Shown: piece after piece, positions 1 to 6,379 of the stretch
How positions within the stretch are numbered: position 1 is the first letter of the stretch
How the letters are laid out: the number at the start of each line of letters is the position of its first letter
DNA from: Clostridia bacterium
GTDB taxonomy: Bacteria; Bacillota; Clostridia; Oscillospirales; Acutalibacteraceae
Direction: 5' to 3'
Assembly: GCA_017437165.1 (NCBI GenBank)
Contig: JAFSBS010000332.1
Coordinates: 1-6,872 of the forward strand
DNA: 6,872 bases
The notes under the pieces: model-generated
Seen by the model: only the letters and a program-made list of their open reading frames with translations
Told to the model about the DNA's origin: nothing
Database searches by the model: none
Made by a program: the position numbers and the translations under genes

Positions 1-561
1 CTTGGGAACACACCAGATACCATTGATGGTTTCGTCAGCAGCAACCAACTTCTCGATAGTATCCATATCGGGGCCGGTGCTGTCCATGGCAATGTTGATC
101 ATCTCAATGCCAAACTCTTCGCAGATGGCAAAGTGTCTGTCGTAACCGGGACAAGGACAAAGGAATTTTACATTACCCCCTTGCTTTGACCAAGGTGTAA
201 AACCTGCACCTAAAAACATACATTGATTTACATAGTCATACATAAGAGAAAGACTTGAATTACCGCCAACAATAATATTTTGTGGCTGTACTTCTAAAAG
301 TTCTGCGAAAAGTTTTTGGCATTCCGGAATCCCCTGAAGTAAACCATAGTTTCTTACATCAAAACCTGCTTCAGTTTTAAAGTTACCATCCTGGAAAATC
401 TTGAGCATATCGTCAGAAATATCAAGTTGGTCACTACCGGGTTTACCTCGTGACATATCAATATTAAGACCTTTAGCTTTTATATCGTTATACTCTGTTA
501 AAACTGCATCATATTGTGCTTTTAATTCGTCTTTTGACATTTTTAAATAAGATTGATTCAT
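1..561 (-). CDS. Aspartate aminotransferase-like PLP enzyme (type Ic / PF12897-like), N-terminal part, cut by window edge
   Basis: I see 187 codons from ATG at 559-561 to the left edge, with no stop. The start is preceded by GGAG (569-572) at a 7-base spacing. A second in-frame ATG at 538-540 lacks such a site. Residues 32-49 read LNIDMSRGKPGSDQLDIS, followed by RNYGLLQGIPE (70-80), GGNSSLSLM (99-107) and CPCPGYDRHF (135-144). From memory, this series is typical of the aspartate aminotransferase subfamily that includes Mycobacterium tuberculosis Rv3722c (PF12897) rather than AspB/AspC-type enzymes. Such enzymes are cytosolic and exchange the amino group between glutamate/2-oxoglutarate and aspartate/oxaloacetate using pyridoxal phosphate. 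Family members are about 420-430 residues, so over half, including the PLP-binding lysine, lies outside the window. The gene follows asnS by 31 bases and is probably co-transcribed with it. Codon use changes abruptly in the last ~60 visible codons. Exact amino-acid specificity is inferred. Confidence 0.82.
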   Translation of the reverse strand, partial: MNQSYLKMSKDELKAQYDAVLTEYNDIKAKGLNIDMSRGKPGSDQLDISDDMLKIFQDGNFKTEAGFDVRNYGLLQGIPECQKLFAELLEVQPQNIIVGGNSSLSLMYDYVNQCMFLGAGFTPWSKQGGNVKFLCPCPGYDRHFAICEEFGIEMINIAMDSTGPDMDTIEKLVAADETINGIWCVPK

Positions 562-592
562 AAATTAACTCCACAATGAAAATATAAATAAA

Positions 593-1987
593 TTAGAAAT
601 CTGCTGTACCGGTTGTTCTTGGGAATGGAAGAACATCACGAATATTTGAAATACCTGTCATATACATAATAAGTCTTTCAAAACCAAGACCGAAACCGGC
701 GTGGTGAGTACCACCATATTTTCTTAAATCAAGATACCACCAGTAATCTTCTTCCTTAAGTCCTAATTCTTTGATTCGCTGAACAAGAACATCATATCTT
801 TCTTCACGCTGACTACCACCGATAATTTCACCAATACCCATTACAAGTAAGTCGGCAGCGGCAACAGTTTTACCATCATCATTAAGACGCATATAAAATG
901 CTTTGATTTCTTTCGGATAATCCGTAACGAAAACAGGTTTTTTGAATACTTGTTCTGTCAAATATCTTTCGTGTTCTGTCTGAAGGTCGCAACCCCAATA
1001 TGCCTTAAACTCAAAATTATCATTATTTTTTTCAAGTTCTTTAACTGCGTCAGTATAAGTAACCCTTGCAAAATCAGAATTTGCGACTGTTGTAAGTCTT
1101 TCAATAAGACCATTATCAATGAATTTATTACAGAACTCAAGTTCTTGTTTACAATTTTCAAGAACGTAATTGATAACATATTTAATCATATCTTCTGCTA
1201 AATCCATATCATCGCTAAGGTCAGCAAAAGCAATTTCCGGTTCAATCATCCAGAATTCAGCCGCGTGTCTTTGTGTATATGAACGCTCTGCTCTGAATGT
1301 TGGTCCGAATGTATAAATTTTACCAAAAGACTGAGCCATTATCTCCCCTTCGAGTTGACCCGAAACTGTTAAGAACGCAGGCTTACCAAAAAAATCTTTA
1401 CTATAATCAATTTTACCTTCTTCTGTTTTTGGAACATTGTCAAGTTCAAATGAAGTTACTCTGAACATTTCACCAGCACCTTCACAGTCACTACAAGAAA
1501 TAAGTGGTGTGTGTGCATACATAAATCCACGTTCCTGGAAGAATTTATGTATTGCAAATGAAGCAACAGAGCGAACTCTGAACGCTGCAGAGTAGGTATT
1601 TGCTCTTGGACGAAGGTGACCAATAGTTCTCAAATACTCTAAAGTATGGCGTTTTTTCTGAAGCGGATAATCAGGTGCAGATTCACCTTCAATTACGATT
1701 TCGTTCGCATTTATTTCAAATGGTTGTGCTGCATCAGGTGTTAAAATCAAAGTACCTGTAACAATAACTGCCGCACCGACATTGATTTTTGATATTTCTT
1801 TAAAATTATTGATTTTTTCATCTTCAAAAACTACCTGAAGGCTTTTAAAGCAACCACCATCATTTATTTCAAGAAAGCCGATTGCTTTAGATGCACGTTG
1901 AGTTCTGACCCAACCACAAACTGTAATTTCTTTATCACCAAACTGTTCAGGTGATTTATAAATGTTTGCTATTTCAATGCGTTTCAT
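593..1987 (-). CDS. asnS: Asparagine--tRNA ligase (asparaginyl-tRNA synthetase)
   Basis: This is a complete 464-residue protein, the usual length for bacterial AsnRS. It activates asparagine with ATP and charges tRNA-Asn in the cytosol. The N-terminal OB-fold anticodon-binding domain spans about residues 1-105 (VCGWVRTQR at 23-31; GFLEINDGG at 37-45). The class II catalytic domain follows. VSGQLEGE (208-215) lies in the amino-acid pocket region, motif 2 is [15 protein letters not shown] (231-245), the ATP-site stretch [14 protein letters not shown] is at 384-397, and motif 3 is [11 protein letters not shown] (431-441). The protein ends in [11 protein letters not shown], matching the family's PFPRT C-terminus. 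The start ATG has GGAGGA (1996-2001) 8 bases upstream. It lies 42 bases after the sulfatase stop and 31 bases before the aminotransferase, with no leader long enough for a T-box. The motif 2 loop reads ERSYT where I recall ENSNT as usual. An AspRS is unlikely given the AsnRS-type C-terminus and short length. Confidence 0.96.
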   Translation of the reverse strand: MKRIEIANIYKSPEQFGDKEITVCGWVRTQRASKAIGFLEINDGGCFKSLQVVFEDEKINNFKEISKINVGAAVIVTGTLILTPDAAQPFEINANEIVIEGESAPDYPLQKKRHTLEYLRTIGHLRPRANTYSAAFRVRSVASFAIHKFFQERGFMYAHTPLISCSDCEGAGEMFRVTSFELDNVPKTEEGKIDYSKDFFGKPAFLTVSGQLEGEIMAQSFGKIYTFGPTFRAERSYTQRHAAEFWMIEPEIAFADLSDDMDLAEDMIKYVINYVLENCKQELEFCNKFIDNGLIERLTTVANSDFARVTYTDAVKELEKNNDNFEFKAYWGCDLQTEHERYLTEQVFKKPVFVTDYPKEIKAFYMRLNDDGKTVAAADLLVMGIGEIIGGSQREERYDVLVQRIKELGLKEEDYWWYLDLRKYGGTHHAGFGLGFERLIMYMTGISNIRDVLPFPRTTGTADF

Positions 1988-2029
1988 TGAACTATTCCTC
2001 CATTACTTTTGCGTAAAGTATATTTAAAA

Positions 2030-3352
2030 TTATTTTTTCCTTTTAAAAATTGCAGGCTTTATTTTCGGCTTTAATTCCCACGCTTTTTCCATTTCATCAG
2101 TAAGCTGTTTTGAGAGTGTTTTTCTAATCTCTTTAAAATTCTTGTCATTCACAAGGTTCATCTTTTCATCAGGGTCATTATCTAAATCATAAAGATAATC
2201 TTCATAATACACATTTGATGAAGCACCTGTATAGAAATGAGGAAACGTTAAAGCCCTTACTGAATACTTGTATTTTTTGGTTCTTATTGCACGACCTGTC
2301 TGAGACTCACTAATCTGAATAAATACATTCTCGCGTTTTATACCTTTTTCTTCTTGTTCGAGAATCGAAATACCTGAAAAGAAAGAAGGTACATAAATAT
2401 CCGCAAACTGGAGCATTGTAGGTGGTAAATCGATTAAACTTACTAACCTGTCATCCACTTTACCTTTTTTATAAGCACCGCCACCTATAACAAGTGGTGT
2501 GTGAATTGCAGATTCGTGACAACTACGCTTATATTCTGAATTTCTTGTTTTAAAATGACAACCGTGGTCACTTGTATAAATTATGACAGTATTATCATAC
2601 AAACCTTTTTCTTTAAGTGTGTCAATCAATCTACCAAGATTATAGTCAATTCTGTTTATTGCAGAAAGGTAATCAGGATATTCCTCTTTATAGTTACCCT
2701 TTAAAAATGCTAAATCACTTGGTATCGGATGTTTTTTAAAACTGTCAATTGTTTCTTGAAATCCCTCAAAATGTTTATGATCATTCTGATGATGTGGTTC
2801 AAGTTGAGAAACAAACATAAAAAACGGTTTATCTTCTTCTGTTCTTTTATTTATATATTCAAGTGCAAAATCATTTATAGCGTCAGCACGGTAACCTGTA
2901 AAATCAAGTTGGTTACCATTTTCGTCAAAAACATACCCATCGTAACCGTGAGAAGTAAACTCTAATATATCTGCCGCACGCCAATAATTATAACCACCCT
3001 GAAATTCTTTTGGAACTGCTTTTTTATGAAAATGTCTGTCAGAATTTCCTAATTCAGATGCTAAATGCCATTTTCCTATATATGCGGTATCATAACCATT
3101 TTCATTGAAATAATCAGCTAAAGTTTTTTCGGTTTCAGGGAGATGTATTCCATTACGATAGCAACCGCATTGTGTCGCATATTTACCTGTTTGCAAACAA
3201 GCTCTTGCAGGACCACAAACCGGCTGACAAGTATAAGAATTTGTGTAACGCGTACCTTCTTCAGCCAATGCCCATAAATTAGGCATTATTTCAGGAGTTA
3301 AGGTATCTGCGCGCTGTTGATCTGAAAAATAGAAAATAATATTGGGTTTCAA
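2030..3352 (-). CDS. Cytoplasmic Cys-type sulfatase (S1 family / alkaline phosphatase superfamily)
   Basis: This is a 440-residue protein from the preferred TTG start. It should hydrolyse sulfate esters; the substrate cannot be read from sequence. The sulfatase signature is CGPARACLQTGK, with Cys46 in C-x-P-x-R, the site converted to formylglycine. Other family marks are SDQQ (Asp11, metal) near the N-terminus, GKWHL (93-97, Lys94 and His96), EPHHQ (185-189), TSDHG (Asp262/His263, metal) and a basic patch YKRSCHES (274-281). No signal peptide or membrane segment is visible, so it should be cytosolic and act on an imported sulfated sugar or small molecule. In an anaerobe the Cys would need a radical-SAM maturase (anSME), which is not in this window. 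The start is TTG at 3350-3352 with AAGGGGTGA (3357-3365) upstream. A longer in-frame TTG at 3404-3406 lies inside the promoter and adds 18 residues with no family similarity. It is the first gene of the probable sulfatase-asnS-aminotransferase transcript. No transporter or glycosidase is adjacent. Confidence 0.88.
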   Translation of the reverse strand: MKPNIIFYFSDQQRADTLTPEIMPNLWALAEEGTRYTNSYTCQPVCGPARACLQTGKYATQCGCYRNGIHLPETEKTLADYFNENGYDTAYIGKWHLASELGNSDRHFHKKAVPKEFQGGYNYWRAADILEFTSHGYDGYVFDENGNQLDFTGYRADAINDFALEYINKRTEEDKPFFMFVSQLEPHHQNDHKHFEGFQETIDSFKKHPIPSDLAFLKGNYKEEYPDYLSAINRIDYNLGRLIDTLKEKGLYDNTVIIYTSDHGCHFKTRNSEYKRSCHESAIHTPLVIGGGAYKKGKVDDRLVSLIDLPPTMLQFADIYVPSFFSGISILEQEEKGIKRENVFIQISESQTGRAIRTKKYKYSVRALTFPHFYTGASSNVYYEDYLYDLDNDPDEKMNLVNDKNFKEIRKTLSKQLTDEMEKAWELKPKIKPAIFKRKK

Positions 3353-3366
3353 AATATCACCCCTTA
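3353..3366 (-). promoter_or_regulatory. Ribosome binding site that fixes the sulfatase TTG start
   Basis: Read on the minus strand this is TAAGGGGTGATATT directly before TTG. GGTGAT matches the anti-Shine-Dalgarno complement exactly, and AAGG precedes it, so the site resembles AAGGAGGTGAT with one base lost. Spacing to TTG is normal. A GTG within the site opens a frame that stops at once, so TTG is the only sensible start. No comparable site precedes the longer TTG at 3406. Confidence 0.8.
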
Positions 3367-3411
3367 CACTTTTGTTTACACTATCCGTAATATTATAGCA
3401 AAACAAAAGTG
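3367..3411. repeat. 11-bp perfect inverted repeat bracketing the sulfatase -10 box (candidate operator)
   Basis: CACTTTTGTTT at 3367-3377 is the exact reverse complement of AAACAAAAGTG at 3401-3411, with 23 bases between that hold the -10 box of the sulfatase promoter. A second pair, GTTTACA (3374-3380) and TGTAAAC (3415-3421), partly overlaps and reaches the -35 box. TTACACT also occurs twice in the same direction (3364-3370, 3376-3382), 12 bases apart. Since one arm lies upstream of the predicted transcript start, this cannot be an RNA hairpin of that transcript and is better read as DNA-level protein sites. No regulator is identified. Confidence 0.6.
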
Positions 3412-3420
3412 ATTTGTAAA
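3392..3420 (-). promoter_or_regulatory. Sigma-A promoter of the sulfatase-asnS-aminotransferase unit
   Basis: On the minus strand the -35 box is TTTACA (3415-3420) and the -10 box is a perfect TATAAT (3392-3397), separated by exactly 17 bases. The predicted transcript start is near 3385, giving a leader of about 33 bases to the TTG at 3352. The 11-bp arms of an inverted repeat lie on both sides of the -10 box, one in the spacer and one in the early transcript, which suggests operator control. Confidence 0.85.
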
Positions 3421-3463
3421 CATTTTTTAAAAACTTATTGTATCATTTTAAAAATTATTGTAT
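3421..3463. repeat. Imperfect tandem duplication (23 + 20 bp) in the divergent promoter
   Basis: The two units are 3421-3443 and 3444-3463. Each reads CATTTT, a run of five A, then TTATTGTAT. The first unit differs only by two extra T and one extra C. The last bases of unit 1 form the -35 box (TTGTAT) of the flavoprotein promoter, and the equivalent bases of unit 2 enter its -10 box. The 9-bp TTATTGTAT copies start 20 bases apart, about two helical turns. It may be slippage in AT-rich DNA or paired binding sites. Confidence 0.7.
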
Positions 3464-3466
3464 AAT
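3438..3466 (+). promoter_or_regulatory. Sigma-A promoter of the flavoprotein operon
   Basis: The -35 box is TTGTAT (3438-3443) and the -10 box is a perfect TATAAT (3461-3466), with a 17-base spacer. The expected transcript start is near 3473, giving a leader of about 25 bases before ATG at 3498. It stands back-to-back with the sulfatase promoter: the two -35 boxes are only 17 bases apart (3420 and 3438), so polymerases on the two promoters probably interfere and any regulator bound here could affect both units. Confidence 0.78.
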
Positions 3467-3497
3467 ACCCACGAAACAACTTAAAGGTGGTGTTATT

Positions 3498-4733
3498 ATG
3501 TCTTTATCTCTTGCAATAATTGGTGGCGGTGCTTCAGGACTCGCAGCAGCTATTGAAGCGAAAAGAGAAAGTAAAAAAGTAGGACTTCAATTGAGTATTA
3601 CTGTTTTTGAGCATTTAAATAAACCTGCAAAAAAACTTCTTGCAACAGGTAATGGCAGATGTAATTTTTGCAACACCGATTTAAGCGAATCACATTACTT
3701 TGGTGATAATGCTCTGATTAAAGATGTGTTATCAAGCGAATATAATAATTCAGTTAAATTTTTTAAATCTATGGGAATTCTTCCTTGTTTCGAAAATGGT
3801 AGAATTTATCCACGTTCTGAACAAGCAACCTCCATAAGAGATGCACTTATTAAAACTTGTGAAATTCTCAATGTGAAATTCACTACAGAATGTAACATTA
3901 ACAAAATTACATTTAAAAACAACAAATTTGTAGTTTGTGAAAATGAATTTGATGTTGTAATTATTGCGACAGGTGGTAACTCACAAAAGTCACAAGGAAG
4001 TGATGGTTCGGGTTATAAATACTTAAAAGATTTTGGTCACAAAATCACTGATATCTACCCTGCACTCACAGCCCTTACAGTAAACGACAAATCTTTTAAA
4101 GATTTAAAAGGTTTGAGAGTTAAAGGTAACTGTGCTTTATACAGCGGCAGAAAACTTTTAAAAGAAGAATACGGCGAGATACAATTCACAGAAAATGCAA
4201 TTTCAGGAATACCCGTTCTTAATATTTCACATTTTGCATCTGACAAGAAAAATCTTTTCGTATTTCTTGATATCTGTAACGAATTTACAACAGATTATTT
4301 AACAAAACATTTTAGTGAGTGCCGTTATAAATCTCCGGCTTTACGAACAGAAGAAATTTTATCTGGAATAATCCCTCAAAAACTTTCGTATTTTGTTATG
4401 AAAAGAGCAGAAATAAAAGAAAATACCCCTATCAGTAAACTTACAGACAAAAATATTGATAGTATCGTTTCAATTTTAAAGCAACTCGAAATCAAAATAG
4501 ATGGTGTTCGTGATTTTAGTTATTCACAAGTAACAAAGGGTGGTGCGTCAAGTAACGACTTTCACACCAAAACTCTTATGTCAGAAAAACAAGACGGTTT
4601 ATTTGCTTGTGGCGAAATCCTTAATGTAAACGGTGATTGTGGTGGATACAACCTGCATTTTGCGTGGACAAGCGGAAGACTCGCAGGTGCTTCAGCAGTA
4701 AAATATTTATACAAAAAGGTTAATTTACAATGA
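3498..4733 (+). CDS. HI0933/BaiN-family FAD-dependent oxidoreductase
   Basis: This is a 411-residue flavoprotein of the HI0933-like family (PF03486), often labelled 'aminoacetone oxidase family FAD-binding enzyme' or BaiN-like. The N-terminal Rossmann segment is LAIIGGGASGL (5-15), with an acidic residue ending the second strand (Glu38). Family motifs follow: GNGRCN (51-56), GRIYPRSEQATSI (101-113), IIATGG (155-160), SGIPVLNIS (236-244), QVTKGGASS (344-352) and, near the C-terminus, GEILNVNGDCGGYNLHFAWTSG with its cofactor-contacting glycines (372-393). It has no signal peptide and is cytosolic. The physiological substrate of most members is unknown; BaiN of bile-acid-converting clostridia is a reported relative, so reduction of an enone-like substrate is possible but not shown here. 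The start is ATG at 3498, preceded by AAGGTGG (3484-3490) 7 bases away. A longer frame from TTG 3438 begins on the -35 box and adds 20 unrelated residues. The stop overlaps the next start by 4 bases. Confidence 0.9.
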   Translation: MSLSLAIIGGGASGLAAAIEAKRESKKVGLQLSITVFEHLNKPAKKLLATGNGRCNFCNTDLSESHYFGDNALIKDVLSSEYNNSVKFFKSMGILPCFENGRIYPRSEQATSIRDALIKTCEILNVKFTTECNINKITFKNNKFVVCENEFDVVIIATGGNSQKSQGSDGSGYKYLKDFGHKITDIYPALTALTVNDKSFKDLKGLRVKGNCALYSGRKLLKEEYGEIQFTENAISGIPVLNISHFASDKKNLFVFLDICNEFTTDYLTKHFSECRYKSPALRTEEILSGIIPQKLSYFVMKRAEIKENTPISKLTDKNIDSIVSILKQLEIKIDGVRDFSYSQVTKGGASSNDFHTKTLMSEKQDGLFACGEILNVNGDCGGYNLHFAWTSGRLAGASAVKYLYKKVNLQ

Positions 4734-6325
4734 TAAGACTTAATGAAATAAAAATGCCCTTAGGCGCAACTGAACTCGAAGTAAAAAAAGAGGTCAGTAA
4801 AATTCTTAAAATCAATGAATGTAATATTAAGGATTTTTCACTCGCAAGACGTTCTATTGATTCAAGAAAAAAAGACAATATTTTTCTTGTTTACTCTGCG
4901 AATATAGAAACTGATTTAAACGAAGAAAATCTTATTGCCGGTTTTCTTCCCAACAAAGCATTCATAACACAAAAATATGAATATGTTTTACCGGAAAATA
5001 AACGCAAGTCAAGATTCAGACCCGTTGTTGTAGGTTTTGGCCCTGCGGGTATGTTTGCAGCTTTAACTCTTGCAAAAGCAGGACTTTGTCCACTTGTTTT
5101 AGAGCGTGGTGGTGATGTTGACTCAAGAACTAAAAGTGTTGATACTTTCTGGAACGAACATAAATTAGACACTGAATCTAATGTTCAGTTTGGTGAAGGC
5201 GGTGCAGGTACGTTTTCTGATGGTAAACTTACAACCGGTATAAAAGACCCGAGATGCCGTGAAGTTTTTATTCAGTTTACAAAATTTGGTGCACCGAAAG
5301 AAATTCTTTATTCTGCAACACCACACATTGGTACCGATAAATTGAAAACGGTTGTAAAAAACTTAAGAGAAGAAGTTAAAAAACTCGGTGGCGAAGTTAA
5401 ATTTAACACTAAACTCACTGATTTAATAATCGCGAATGGTGTTTTACAAGGGATTTCATACACCGATGAAACCGGTAGTTATGATATAGAAACCGATGCG
5501 GTAATTCTTGCTATAGGTCACTCATCAAGAGATACATTTGAAATGCTTTACAACAAGAATTTTGAAATTACTCAAAAGCCTTTTTCTGTTGGTACAAGAA
5601 TCGAACACCCACAAGAATATATAAACAAAGCACAATACGGGAAATTTTATAATTCCCCTCTCCTCCCGAATGCTGACTATAAATTAGCGTGTCACCCCGA
5701 ACACGGTCGTGGACTTTATACATTTTGTATGTGCCCCGGTGGTACAGTTGTTGCTGCATCTTCAGAAGAAGGCGGAATGGTTGTGAACGGTATGAGTGAA
5801 TATGCACGTGACAAAGAAAATGCAAACTGTGCTTTACTTGTTGGAATTGAACCACCTTTTGATTCCGACCACCCGCTTGCCGGTATGTATTTACAAAGAG
5901 AGATAGAAAGAAAAGCATTTAAGGAAGGTGGCAGCGATTACACTGCTCCGGCACAACTTTTAGGCGATTTTCTGAAAAATGAACCAACTAAAAAGTTAGG
6001 TTTTGTTACCCCCTCTTGTCCTACAGGTGTTGCGCCTTCTGATTTAAGAAGAATTTTACCACACAAGGTAACTGAAACTATTGCAAGTGCAATAAGTGAT
6101 TTTGATAAAAAGTTAAATGGTTTTAATCTTTATGACGCAGTTTTAACTGCTCCCGAATCAAGAAGTTCTTCACCTATAAGAATTTTAAGAAATGAATTTT
6201 ACCAGACAACAAAAGTTCAGGGTATTTTCCCATCCGGTGAGGGTGCCGGTTACGCAGGCGGAATTGTTTCTGCAGCAGTTGACGGAATTAAATGTGCCGA
6301 AGCAATCATAATGGATTTAAGATAA
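4730..6325 (+). CDS. COG2509-type FAD-dependent dehydrogenase, function unknown
   Basis: This is a 531-residue protein of the uncharacterised FAD-dependent dehydrogenase family COG2509. Residues 1-90 form a small N-terminal alpha/beta domain typical of this family. The FAD-binding Rossmann motif is VVGFGPAGMFAA (100-111), with Glu126 ending strand two. The family signature GEGGAGTFSDGKL is at 156-168, AIGHSSRDTF at 261-270, HGRGLYTFCMCPGG at 325-338, TAPESRSSSPIRI at 473-485 and the C-terminal FAD motif PSGEGAGYAGGI at 501-512. No signal peptide or membrane segment is seen. No substrate is established for the family as far as I know, so only a redox role can be given. The start ATG overlaps the preceding stop (ATGA at 4730-4733) with a weak AAGG upstream, so translation is probably coupled to the HI0933-family gene. 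It is the last gene before a strong terminator. Base composition matches its neighbour. Confidence 0.88.
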   Translation: MIRLNEIKMPLGATELEVKKEVSKILKINECNIKDFSLARRSIDSRKKDNIFLVYSANIETDLNEENLIAGFLPNKAFITQKYEYVLPENKRKSRFRPVVVGFGPAGMFAALTLAKAGLCPLVLERGGDVDSRTKSVDTFWNEHKLDTESNVQFGEGGAGTFSDGKLTTGIKDPRCREVFIQFTKFGAPKEILYSATPHIGTDKLKTVVKNLREEVKKLGGEVKFNTKLTDLIIANGVLQGISYTDETGSYDIETDAVILAIGHSSRDTFEMLYNKNFEITQKPFSVGTRIEHPQEYINKAQYGKFYNSPLLPNADYKLACHPEHGRGLYTFCMCPGGTVVAASSEEGGMVVNGMSEYARDKENANCALLVGIEPPFDSDHPLAGMYLQREIERKAFKEGGSDYTAPAQLLGDFLKNEPTKKLGFVTPSCPTGVAPSDLRRILPHKVTETIASAISDFDKKLNGFNLYDAVLTAPESRSSSPIRILRNEFYQTTKVQGIFPSGEGAGYAGGIVSAAVDGIKCAEAIIMDLR

Positions 6326-6340
6326 TAATTTCATAGGACT

Positions 6341-6379
6341 ATCCCCTTGATGAATAGACTTCATCAGGGGGATTTTTTT
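6341..6379 (+). terminator. Intrinsic terminator of the flavoprotein operon, overlapping the next gene's RBS
   Basis: A 14-bp stem is formed by 6341-6354 (ATCCCCTTGATGAA) and 6360-6373 (TTCATCAGGGGGAT), all Watson-Crick except one G-U pair, with a 5-base loop TAGAC. The 3' arm is followed by seven T (6373-6379). It starts 15 bases after the COG2509 stop, as expected for a Rho-independent terminator. The next ATG begins at the base after the T-tract. Confidence 0.9.
6366..6372 (+). promoter_or_regulatory. Ribosome binding site of the deacetylase gene, embedded in the terminator stem
   Basis: AGGGGGA lies 8 bases before ATG at 6380 and is the only Shine-Dalgarno-like sequence available to the deacetylase. 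It is entirely within the 3' arm of the terminator hairpin, paired with TCCCCT on the 5' arm. In a read-through transcript the site would be sequestered. In a transcript starting inside the stem or loop it would be free. Whether this is regulatory or only compact packing is inference. Confidence 0.6.

Noticed and set aside
562..592. Terminator between asnS and the aminotransferase
   Set aside because: The 31 bases are AT-rich with no stem-loop and contain only the ribosome site of the downstream gene.
950..1201. Plus-strand open frame of 83 codons and minus-strand alternative frame 958-1179 inside asnS
   Set aside because: Both lie fully within the well-conserved asnS coding region, have low-complexity compositions with no recognisable domain, and lack convincing ribosome sites; they are antisense or out-of-frame shadows.
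1988..2029. T-box leader or separate promoter for asnS
   Set aside because: The gap is 42 bases, too short for a T-box. A TATACT-like sequence is present on the minus strand, but no -35 hexamer lies at a proper spacing.
2729..2965. Plus-strand open frame of 78 codons antisense to the sulfatase
   Set aside because: It is covered by a supported gene, rich in Lys/Phe/Ile as expected from reading AT-rich coding DNA backwards, and has no domain.
4055..4246. Minus-strand open frames inside the flavoprotein genes (4055-4246, 4891-5172, 5568-5918)
   Set aside because: Each lies antisense to a conserved flavoprotein with motif support; none has its own promoter or recognisable protein family.
6284..6313. 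Possible sigma-G-like promoter for the deacetylase (GGAATTA at 6284-6290, CATAATG at 6307-6313)
   Set aside because: It has a 16-base spacer and several mismatches from what I recall of the consensus, and it lies within coding sequence; too weak to list although the gene looks sporulation-related.
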